From Actinomycetes bacterium (GTDB lineage Bacteria > Actinomycetota > Acidimicrobiia > Acidimicrobiales > JAKAOS01), in assembly GCA_021790615.1 (NCBI GenBank), contig JAJYGW010000374.1, positions 1 through 8,492 on the forward strand: 8,492 nucleotides of DNA, written 5' to 3'. Positions 1-5,285 of the stretch are shown piece after piece. Each line of letters starts with the position of its first letter. The first letter of the stretch is position 1. Both the position numbers and the translations under genes were made by a program. Below the pieces are notes generated by a model. It was given only the letters and a program-made list of their open reading frames with translations, searched no databases and was not told the origin of the DNA.

Positions 1-266
1 TGTCGACCGTCAACGGTGGTGTGACTGGGCTCGTGCGCACGCTCGCGAGCGAGCTCGCTCCACTGCGGGTGAACGCCGTGCATCCAGGCATTGTCGGCGA
101 CAGTCCCTACTGGGAGGGAAAGGACAACAGCAACGTCGTCGCCCGAACTCCGCTCGGTCGCCTCGTGACTATGCAGGAGATCGTCGGGGCGGTGGTCTTC
201 CTGCTCGACAACACCGGTGTCAACGGGGTGAACCTGGCCGTCGACGGCGGGTGGCTGCTCAGGTGA
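1..266 (+). CDS. SDR-family oxidoreductase, C-terminal part (5' end outside window)
   Basis: The reading frame is open from position 3 and ends with TGA at 264-266, giving about 87 C-terminal residues of a Rossmann-fold short-chain dehydrogenase/reductase. Visible family marks are the helix GLVRTLASELAP, the strand and turn RVNAVHPG (the usual RVNxVxPG), the PLGRLVTMQEI segment (usual PLGR...peEva), FLLD, and the final GVNLAVDGGWLL (usual tGxxlxVDGG). When aligned on GLVR and LASELAP, the catalytic Lys of YxxxK falls on Asn (codon 12-14). The Tyr position falls on a codon ending in TG (positions 1-2), which cannot encode Tyr. The protein is therefore probably an SDR with a non-classical active site. 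Substrate and partner cannot be named because the cofactor-binding half lies outside the window. The gene is convergent with the acyl-CoA dehydrogenase downstream. Confidence 0.85.
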   Translation, partial: STVNGGVTGLVRTLASELAPLRVNAVHPGIVGDSPYWEGKDNSNVVARTPLGRLVTMQEIVGAVVFLLDNTGVNGVNLAVDGGWLLR

Positions 267-275
267 GTCGGCGAG

Positions 276-317
276 CTCACGATCTGGAGGCCCGAGAGCA
301 GATCCGGGGATCGTGAG
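276..317. terminator. 9-bp inverted repeat between convergent genes, candidate bidirectional terminator
   Basis: CTCACGATC (276-284) is perfectly complementary to GATCGTGAG (309-317), with 24 nt between. An alternative inner pairing, GATCTG (281-286) with CAGATC (299-304), shares bases with the outer stem, so the two pairings compete. The repeat starts 10 nt after the SDR stop and lies about 100 nt beyond the stop of the opposing acyl-CoA dehydrogenase, where a shared terminator would be expected. No U-tract follows on either strand, so a classical intrinsic terminator is not shown. A protein-binding palindrome is the other option. Confidence 0.4.
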
Positions 318-418
318 GCGCTATGTACTACGTGACGAGGGTAGACGACAGTCTCGGGACGACCCCTTCCCAGGCGACCTGACTCGGTCCTTGACCCATT
401 CGGAGGCGGAGATCGGTT

Positions 419-1585
419 CTAGTAGGACTTCGGGAGCCCGAGGGAGTGCTGGGCGACGTAGTTGAGGATCATCTCCCGGCTGACCGGTGCCGTCCGCAGG
501 AGTCGGGCGGTTCCCCACAGGTCGGCGAGGCCGAACTCGGACGCGAGCCCGTTGCCGCCGTGGGTCTGGATGGCCTGGTCGAGTGCCCGGAGGGAGGCCT
601 CGGCAGCCGCGTACTTGGCCATGTTGGCAGCCTCCCCGGCATCCAGTCCCGCGTCATAGGACCAGGCCGCCTTCGAGAGCATGAGCCTCGCAAGCTCGAG
701 CTCGATCTTGGCTACGGCGAGGGGATGGGCGATGCCCTGGTGCGCGCCAATTGGACGGTCCCACACGGTGCGGTGCGTCGCGTAGGCAGACGCCTTCTCG
801 AGGGCGTAGCGGCCGATGCCGCACGAGATGGCGGCTCCCATCAGCCGCTCCGGGTTCAGTCCGGCGAAGACTTGGCGAAGGCCCTCGCCCTCGGTTCCGA
901 GCAGGTCGTCCTCGCCAAGGGTGCAGTCGTCGAGAAAGATTGTGAACTGCTTTTCCGGCGCGGCGATCTCGACTGGGATCTTGCGCGCCTCGAAACCCTT
1001 GGCGTCGGTGCCGACGATGAACAGCGAGAGCCTCGCCCGTCGCGTCGCCTCCTCGGTACCGGTGCGGGCCACGACGATGACCGCGTCAGCTTCGTCAACC
1101 CCTGAGATGTAGTGCTTGGTGCCATAAAGAGCCCATCTCCCGCCCTCGTGCACGGCGGTGGTGGCGATGCGGTGGGAGTTGGAGCCGGCGTCAGGCTCGG
1201 TGATGGCAAAGGCCATCTTCGCCTCCCCCGACGCCATCGGGGGGAGCCACCGCTGCTTTTGCGACGCCGTGCCGAACCGCGCGATGAGTGTGGCGCAGAT
1301 GGCGGGCGAGACGAGCATCAAGAGCAGGGGGCACCCTGCGGCAGCAACCTCCTCGCAGACGATCGTCAGCTCGGCAACGCCCATGCCGCCGCCACCGTAG
1401 GCAGAAGGGAGGTGCACTCCGAGATAGCCGCCGGCTCCCAGCTCCGACCACAGCTCGTCGGGCTTGGCCCCCTGTCTCGTCTTCTCCTGGAAGTACTCGT
1501 GGCCGTAGTGGCCGGCAATGCCGGCCACTGCCTCTTTGAGCAGCTCTTGTTCAGGAGTCGGGCTGAAGTCCATGTGGGGCCACAC
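419..1585 (-). CDS. acyl-CoA dehydrogenase family protein (FadE-like)
   Basis: An FAD flavoprotein that by family catalyses alpha,beta-dehydrogenation of an acyl-CoA thioester, passing electrons to ETF. It has 388 residues from a GTG at 1585, or 384 from the ATG at 1573. The latter begins MDFSPTPEQ, the usual family N-terminus, while an AGGGA (1594-1590) lies only 4 nt before the GTG, so the start is uncertain. Domain order: N-terminal helical domain (about 1-120); middle beta domain with AFAITEPDAGSNS (126-138), where the last position of the usual signature D is Asn; C-terminal helical domain with YATHRTVWDRPIGAHQ (268-283) and QTHGGNG (340-346). The usual catalytic Glu near the C-terminus (YEGT in MCAD) is replaced by RTAPVS around 364-369, whereas helix G reads LNPERL with Glu246, the site used in isovaleryl-CoA dehydrogenase. 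The substrate is not determinable. The gene is monocistronic as far as seen, convergent with the SDR and divergent from glmU. Confidence 0.92.
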   Translation of the reverse strand: MWPHMDFSPTPEQELLKEAVAGIAGHYGHEYFQEKTRQGAKPDELWSELGAGGYLGVHLPSAYGGGGMGVAELTIVCEEVAAAGCPLLLMLVSPAICATLIARFGTASQKQRWLPPMASGEAKMAFAITEPDAGSNSHRIATTAVHEGGRWALYGTKHYISGVDEADAVIVVARTGTEEATRRARLSLFIVGTDAKGFEARKIPVEIAAPEKQFTIFLDDCTLGEDDLLGTEGEGLRQVFAGLNPERLMGAAISCGIGRYALEKASAYATHRTVWDRPIGAHQGIAHPLAVAKIELELARLMLSKAAWSYDAGLDAGEAANMAKYAAAEASLRALDQAIQTHGGNGLASEFGLADLWGTARLLRTAPVSREMILNYVAQHSLGLPKSY

Positions 1586-1591
1586 TAGATC

Positions 1592-1616
1592 CCTGGCCGG
1601 ACCGAGGAGGGCCAGG
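1592..1616. repeat. 7-bp inverted repeat just upstream of the acyl-CoA dehydrogenase start
   Basis: CCTGGCC (1592-1598) and GGCCAGG (1610-1616) are perfectly complementary, with an 11-nt spacer. On the minus strand this lies in the leader of the acyl-CoA dehydrogenase gene. Its promoter-distal arm overlaps AGGGA, the only Shine-Dalgarno-like stretch near the start. It could be an operator for a repressor or an mRNA hairpin that occludes ribosome binding. Sequence alone cannot decide between these, and GC-rich DNA produces such repeats readily. Confidence 0.35.
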
Positions 1617-1638
1617 CCGGCAGGGCCACCCGAGATGA

Positions 1639-1664
1639 CCGGGCCGAGCCCGGGGACCCCGGGG
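1639..1664. repeat. Overlapping GC-rich palindromes in the divergent promoter region
   Basis: CCGGGC (1639-1644) pairs with GCCCGG (1648-1653) across a 3-nt loop. CCGGGG (1650-1655) pairs with CCCCGG (1657-1662) across one base, and CCCCGGGG (1657-1664) is a self-palindrome. The block lies directly upstream of the AT-richer TGCTATCTAA. That placement suits an operator, or transcript structure if transcription starts upstream. No known binding-site consensus is recognised. Confidence 0.35.
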
Positions 1665-1766
1665 TGCTATCTAACGGTGGATTCGAGGGGATCTGGAGCG
1701 TGCCGAGCGCGGCGCCTGAGCCCCCGCTATGGTCGGAGCTGTCGGACTCTTGGAGGTGGTGACGCG

Positions 1767-2897
1767 ATGACCGTCGATGCCAGGCCGCAGAAACGACCCC
1801 TCTCCGCGATAGTGCTGGCCGCCGGCCAGGGAACGAGGATGAGATCGACCACCCCAAAGCCGCTCCACCGCCTCTGCGGGCGCCCGATGATCCTCCATGT
1901 CCTTGACGCCCTTGCCGAGCTGCCCATGGACAAAGTCGTGGTCGTCGTGGGCCACCACGCCAACGAAGTCACAAAGACGATCCAGGCGGAAGCGCCGAAG
2001 GCCATGAGGCTCGAGTTCGTGGAGCAGCTCGAGGCAAGGGGCACCGGAGATGCGGTGGCCGTCGGGCTCACCGGGTTTGACGAGGCCATCGCCGGGGATC
2101 TGGACGAGGGCGATGTCGTCGTTCTGCCCGGCGACACCCCACTCGTGCGCGCCGCGACGCTCGCGCGCCTCGTCTCCGAGCACCGTGCCCGCGACGCAGC
2201 CGCCACCATCCTCACGGCCAAGCTCGACGACCCCTTTGGCTACTCGCGCGTGCTGCGCTCGAAGGACGGCCGCGTGTCGCGGATACGAGATGACTCGGAG
2301 TGCTCCTCCGACGAGCGCGACGTCGACGAGGTGGCTTCGCAGATCTACTGCTTCCGCCACGGTGTGCTCGCGCCGGCGCTGCGGCGGCTCTCTCCGGACA
2401 ACCCTCTCGGGGAGTACTTCCTCACCGACTCGATAGAGGTGCTGCACACTGCCGGCTACACCGTCGCCACCGCAGTGGTCGGCGACCCGATGGAAGCCGC
2501 CGGGGTCAACGACCGCTCCCAGCTCGCGGCCGCGGAAGGAGAGCTGCGCTCGCGGATCAACGACCGCTGGATGCGCCGGGGCGTCACGATGTGCGACCCC
2601 GAGGCGACCTACGTAGAGGTGAACGTGATCCTCGGAACGGACGTGACCCTGTTGCCCGGTGTCGTGCTCGAAGGCCATACCTCGATCGGCGACGGAGCTG
2701 TCATCGGGCCCAGCTGCCACCTGATCGACTGCGAGGTGGGCGAGCGTGCCCGGATCACCCACACCGTCGCAGAGCGCGCGTGCATCGGCGAGGGAGCCGC
2801 CGTCGGACCGTTCTCGTGTCTCGAGCCCGGGACCCGGTTGGCGCGTGGGGAGCGTGTCGGGGCATTCTTCGGGGCAAGCCCGCCGGCTGGGGGTTAG
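1767..2897 (+). CDS. glmU: GlmU-like UDP-GlcNAc pyrophosphorylase with C-terminally truncated acetyltransferase domain
   Basis: The 376-residue protein starts at the ATG at 1767, 10 nt after GGAGG (1752-1756). Canonical GlmU makes UDP-GlcNAc for peptidoglycan: its C-terminal left-handed beta-helix acetylates GlcN-1-P and its N-terminal domain transfers UMP from UTP. The N-terminal domain (about 12-250) is clear: LAAGQGTRM (17-25), K31, Q87, GTG (92-94), Mg-binding D123 in LPGDTPL, and N248 in GVNDR. Against E. coli numbering, G140 becomes S160, E154 becomes D175 and N169 becomes A190, all sugar-pocket positions. The hexapeptide helix (about 272-368) stops at GERVGAFFGA followed by a short tail and TAG. 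E. coli R333 corresponds to E353, and everything from K351 on, including catalytic H363 and the acetyl-CoA site, is absent. The family is normally about 450-490 residues. No lost segment is found in other frames before prs, so this is a truncation rather than a simple frameshift. It leads a probable glmU-prs operon. Confidence 0.88.
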   Translation: MTVDARPQKRPLSAIVLAAGQGTRMRSTTPKPLHRLCGRPMILHVLDALAELPMDKVVVVVGHHANEVTKTIQAEAPKAMRLEFVEQLEARGTGDAVAVGLTGFDEAIAGDLDEGDVVVLPGDTPLVRAATLARLVSEHRARDAAATILTAKLDDPFGYSRVLRSKDGRVSRIRDDSECSSDERDVDEVASQIYCFRHGVLAPALRRLSPDNPLGEYFLTDSIEVLHTAGYTVATAVVGDPMEAAGVNDRSQLAAAEGELRSRINDRWMRRGVTMCDPEATYVEVNVILGTDVTLLPGVVLEGHTSIGDGAVIGPSCHLIDCEVGERARITHTVAERACIGEGAAVGPFSCLEPGTRLARGERVGAFFGASPPAGG

Positions 2898-2904
2898 AGC
2901 CGGC
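2882..2904 (+). repeat. GCCGGC inverted repeat spanning the glmU stop codon
   Basis: GCCGGC at 2882-2887 and GCCGGC at 2899-2904 can form a 6-bp hairpin whose 11-nt loop contains the glmU TAG (2895-2897). It lies within the short glmU-prs junction. It has no U-tract, so it is more likely a weak intercistronic mRNA structure than a terminator. Confidence 0.3.
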
Positions 2905-2927
2905 AAGATCGACGAGAGGACCGGAAG

Positions 2928-3899
2928 ATGGAGCTAGTGCCGACTCGCCGCCTTGAGCTGGTCACGGGAAGGTCGCATCCCGAGCTTGCCCAGGAGATCG
3001 CCCAGTGCCTCGGCGTCTCGCTCGGAGAGACGAACCTGCGGGAGTTCGCCGATAGCGAGATCCACTGCCGGTACGGGAGCTCTATCCGGGGCGTCGATCT
3101 CTTCATAGTCCAGACTCATGCCGCGCCGGTGAATGACGCGATCATGGAGCAGCTCATCATGATCGATGCCGCAAAACGAGCCTCGGCGAAGCGCATCACT
3201 GTCGTCTGCCCCTACTACGGCTACTCGCGTCAGGACCGCAAGTCCACCGGGCGCGAGCCGATCACCGCGAAGCTCGTCGCCGACCTGTTCTCTGCCGCGG
3301 GAGCCGACCGGGTGGTGAGCGTGGATCTGCACTCGGGGCAGATCCAGGGTTTCTTCGATGGCCCTGTCGACCACCTGACGGCCGCTCCGGTGCTCCTCGA
3401 GTACCTCCGGCGCGAGCAGCCGGGCGACGTCGTGATCGTAGCCCCTGACGCCGGTCGGGTGAAGGTGGCGGAGAGCTTTGCCCAAAAGCTCGGCGCCGAC
3501 CTTGCCCTCGTGCACAAGCGCCGCCAGGGTCAGCGGTCCGACCAGGTGGAGGCGCGCGACATAGTCGGTGACGTGGGCGGCCGGTGCTGTGTGGTGATCG
3601 ACGACATCATCGGTACGGCCGGGACCGTGTGCGCGGCAGCCGAGCGGCTGGCCGACGAGGGTGCGACCGATGTGTGGGCGATGGCGACCCATGCGGTGCT
3701 CTCGGGACCCGCGCTGGACCGCCTGAAGGCGGCGCCGATCTCGAGGGTGATCCTTACCAACACTCTCCCGCTCCCGCCGGAGCGGCGGATCGACAAGATC
3801 GAGGTGATCTCGGTCGCCAAGATCATCGCCGATGCGATCGACGCCGTGTTCGAGGACACCTCGGTCTCGGAGATCTTCGGCGGGCAGAACCTGCTCTAG
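2928..3899 (+). CDS. prs: Ribose-phosphate pyrophosphokinase (PRPP synthetase), divergent PRPP loop
   Basis: A cytoplasmic enzyme converting ribose-5-phosphate and ATP to PRPP, the precursor for nucleotide, histidine and tryptophan synthesis. It has 323 residues, the usual length. The start is the ATG at 2928, 7 nt after AGGA (2917-2920). The two tandem PRTase-like domains are visible: FADSE (40-44; usual FxDGE), SIRGVDLFIVQ (52-62), IMIDAAKRASAKRIT (77-91), PYYGYSRQDRK (95-105), VDLHSGQIQGFF (132-143) with Mg/ATP-binding H135, PDAGRVK (173-179) with D174, and the catalytic-loop HKRR (196-199) with K197 and R199. The PRPP loop is DDIIGTAGT (225-233), with Gly229 where bacterial enzymes normally have Asp (DDxxDTxGT). 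Arg178 replaces the first Gly after PDxG, and His196 replaces the usual Asp of DKRR. The overall fit is strong, so I call it Prs. Full activity or typical allostery is not certain. It lies 30 nt after glmU and is probably cotranscribed with it. Confidence 0.93.
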   Translation: MELVPTRRLELVTGRSHPELAQEIAQCLGVSLGETNLREFADSEIHCRYGSSIRGVDLFIVQTHAAPVNDAIMEQLIMIDAAKRASAKRITVVCPYYGYSRQDRKSTGREPITAKLVADLFSAAGADRVVSVDLHSGQIQGFFDGPVDHLTAAPVLLEYLRREQPGDVVIVAPDAGRVKVAESFAQKLGADLALVHKRRQGQRSDQVEARDIVGDVGGRCCVVIDDIIGTAGTVCAAAERLADEGATDVWAMATHAVLSGPALDRLKAAPISRVILTNTLPLPPERRIDKIEVISVAKIIADAIDAVFEDTSVSEIFGGQNLL

Positions 3900-3905
3900 A
3901 CGCGG

Positions 3906-3927
3906 GCGGGCCTGATCTCGGCCCCGC
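3906..3927 (+). terminator. Hairpin after prs, candidate terminator
   Basis: GCGGGCC (3906-3912) pairs with GGCCCCGC (3920-3927) with one bulged C and a 7-nt loop. An alternative pairing is GGCCC (3920-3924) with GGGCC (3934-3938). The hairpin begins 7 nt after the prs stop and precedes a candidate -10 for rplY. Only TT follows, not a U-tract, so termination would be of the weak GC-hairpin type often seen in high-GC actinobacteria, or the structure may only attenuate read-through. Confidence 0.45.
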
Positions 3928-3963
3928 TTCGGAGGGCCGGACCGGAGGTGGCGACGGATCGCC

Positions 3964-3969
3964 TAGAAT
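3964..3969 (+). promoter_or_regulatory. Candidate -10 element (TAGAAT) for the rplY-pth-mfd operon
   Basis: TAGAAT differs from the TATAAT consensus at one position and stands out in very GC-rich DNA, 61 nt upstream of the rplY ATG. No TTGACA-like -35 is found at 16-18 nt spacing, which is common in actinobacterial promoters. A small perfect stem, GGCGA (3950-3954) with TCGCC (3959-3963), abuts the element on its upstream side. Together with the hairpin after prs this suggests that rplY begins a new transcription unit. Confidence 0.5.
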
Positions 3970-4015
3970 CGCTCCGCCGCAGTCAAGTCGATCCACCGAT
4001 CGCACGTCTCTTCCT

Positions 4016-4020
4016 AGGAG
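4016..4020 (+). promoter_or_regulatory. Shine-Dalgarno AGGAG of rplY
   Basis: AGGAG lies 9 nt before the ATG at 4030 and fixes this start. It overlaps the palindrome TCCTAGGA (4012-4019) and GAGCTC (4018-4023), so local pairing could affect access, although both palindromes are short. Confidence 0.7.
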
Positions 4021-4029
4021 CTCTGCTCA

Positions 4030-4665
4030 ATGGCTGACATCACACTCGTCGTTGATCCGGCTCGCCCGACGGGCAGCCGATCGAGCGGGCGCCTGCGCGC
4101 GGCCGGGCGCATCCCAGCTGTTGTGTACGGGCACGGGATCGAGCCCATCTCGGTGTCTGTAGACGCGAAGGACCTCCGCCATGCCCTCGGGGGCGAGGCC
4201 GGCTCGCGGGCCCTGCTCAACCTTGTCATCGGTGACGGCGAGCACCTTGCGATGGCCCGCCAGCTGCAGCGCCACCCGGTGCGCCACACTGTCATCCACG
4301 TCGATTTCCAGGTGGTGCGGCGGGACGAGCTGATCAGTGCCCAGATCCCGATCGTCCTCGTCGGCGACGCGGTTGCCGTCCACCGCAACGACGGCACGGT
4401 CGATCAGGAGATGACCGTCCTCACGGTCAAGGCCAAGCCCGCGGACCTGCCCCCGCACGTCGAGCTCGACATATCGAACCTCGAGGTCGGCGACTCGCTG
4501 CGGGCGGCCGACATCGCGCTGCCCGCCGGCGTCGAGCTCGATGGGGACGCCGACAGCCCGGTCGTCGTCGCCCACGCCCCGCGGACCGGCCCCGAGGATG
4601 TCGCCGCAGCCGGCGAGGGGGCTGAGCCGGCCGCAGCCGCGACCGAGCCGCCGGACGCGAGCTGA
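4030..4665 (+). CDS. rplY: 50S ribosomal protein L25, CTC/TL5 type
   Basis: A 5S rRNA-binding protein of the large ribosomal subunit. Its 211 residues correspond to the two-domain CTC/TL5 form rather than the short E. coli L25 of about 94 residues. The N-terminal L25 beta-barrel (about 1-93) shows RLRAAGRIPAVVYG (21-34) and LQRHPVRHTVIHVDF (79-93), both family signatures that include the conserved HVDF. The TL5-type C-terminal domain follows (about 94-185), with VKAKPADLPPHVELDISNLEVGD-like features centred on 133-155. The last 25 residues are an Ala/Glu/Pro-rich low-complexity tail, common in actinobacterial members and probably disordered. The start is supported by AGGAG at 9 nt. The TGA (4663-4665) overlaps the apparent CTG start of pth, suggesting coupled translation. 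Confidence 0.95.
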   Translation: MADITLVVDPARPTGSRSSGRLRAAGRIPAVVYGHGIEPISVSVDAKDLRHALGGEAGSRALLNLVIGDGEHLAMARQLQRHPVRHTVIHVDFQVVRRDELISAQIPIVLVGDAVAVHRNDGTVDQEMTVLTVKAKPADLPPHVELDISNLEVGDSLRAADIALPAGVELDGDADSPVVVAHAPRTGPEDVAAAGEGAEPAAAATEPPDAS

Positions 4666-5285
4666 CGCTCCGCCGCACACCAGCCGAGGACCGAGCGGGA
4701 TCGGGCGCAGATCTTGTCGCCGTCGGCCTCGGGAACCCCGGGGCGGAGTACGAGGCCTCGCGCCACAACCTTGGAGCCGATGCGATCAAGTGCCTTGCGG
4801 CTCGGCACAAAGGATCGCTGCGCACCGAGCGAGGAACCAATGCCGCGACCGCGACCCTGCGTCTCGGGGGCAAGCTCTTTGTCATCGCGATCCCTCAGAC
4901 GTACATGAACGAATCGGGCATAGCGGTGCGACCGCTCGCGAAGCGGTACCTCCGAGAAGCGCCGGGCGATCATCTGGTGATCGTGCATGACGAGCTCGAC
5001 CTGCCTCCGGGGACTGTGCGGGTGAAGGCCGGTGGCGGCACCGCCGGCCACAACGGCCTCCGTTCGATCGAAGCTCACCTTCACCGACGGGATTTTCTCC
5101 GTGTGCGCATCGGCATCGGGAAACCCTCGTCGCCCTCCCGCGGAGTCGACCACGTCTTGAGGCGCCCTTCCAAGGCGGAGCGGGAGCTGTTGGCCACCTC
5201 GGTCGAGCTGGCAGCCGACGCAGTCGAGGCGATCCTTGCCGATGGGGTGGAGGCCGCCATGAACAGGTTCAACGCCAAGTCATGA
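4662..5285 (+). CDS. pth: Peptidyl-tRNA hydrolase, apparent CTG start overlapping rplY
   Basis: An essential cytoplasmic esterase that releases peptides from prematurely dropped peptidyl-tRNA. The family match is unambiguous: VGLGNPGAEYEASRHNLG (21-38) with N25 and catalytic H35, PQTYMNESG with N83, VHDELDLPPG with D110, and GGGTAGHNGL (124-133) with N131. The residues correspond to E. coli N10, H20, N68, D93 and N114. The frame is bounded upstream by TGA at 4623-4625 and contains no ATG, GTG or TTG before 4905. The ATG at 4905 is internal (M82) and would delete the active-site His. The only near-cognate start is CTG at 4662, which overlaps the rplY TGA as CTGA and has a weak GGA (4653-4655) upstream. 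It gives 207 residues, about 15 more at the N-terminus than E. coli Pth. Re-initiation after rplY, or a -1 frameshift giving an L25-Pth fusion, are the alternatives. The stop overlaps the mfd ATG. Confidence 0.9.
   Translation: MTLRRTPAEDRAGSGADLVAVGLGNPGAEYEASRHNLGADAIKCLAARHKGSLRTERGTNAATATLRLGGKLFVIAIPQTYMNESGIAVRPLAKRYLREAPGDHLVIVHDELDLPPGTVRVKAGGGTAGHNGLRSIEAHLHRRDFLRVRIGIGKPSSPSRGVDHVLRRPSKAERELLATSVELAADAVEAILADGVEAAMNRFNAKS

Larger units (their letters stand above)
1586..1766. promoter_or_regulatory. Divergent intergenic region with the presumed promoters of the acyl-CoA dehydrogenase and glmU
   Basis: This 181-nt gap separates two divergently transcribed genes, so it must hold both promoters if each gene is transcribed from here. 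The only AT-richer island is TGCTATCTAA (1665-1674). It reads as an extended -10-like TGnTATCTA on the plus strand and as GTTAGATAG on the minus strand. A second plus-strand candidate is TATGGT (1728-1733), 33 nt before the glmU ATG. Neither has a recognisable -35 at proper spacing. The stretch 1639-1664 folds into two overlapping GC hairpins. The frame upstream of glmU is open through this region but has no family similarity, so I treat it as noncoding. Confidence 0.4.

Noticed and set aside
1518..1766. Upstream extension of the glmU frame to 1518
   Set aside because: It would overlap the acyl-CoA dehydrogenase and has no GlmU similarity. The ATG at 1767 has GGAGG at proper spacing and gives the usual short N-terminus.
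1671..2906. 411-codon open frame on the minus strand opposite glmU
   Set aside because: It lies fully opposite the well-supported GlmU frame and has no family motif.
2880..2930. Frameshift as the cause of the short GlmU
   Set aside because: Neither alternative frame after 2860 encodes hexapeptide repeats or the GHLxYxGD-type motif, and prs starts almost at once, so there is no room for the missing 100 residues.
4905..5285. pth starting at the ATG at 4905
   Set aside because: This ATG is the Met of the internal PQTYMN motif. Starting there would remove the conserved GLGNPG and the catalytic His, both encoded intact upstream in the same frame.
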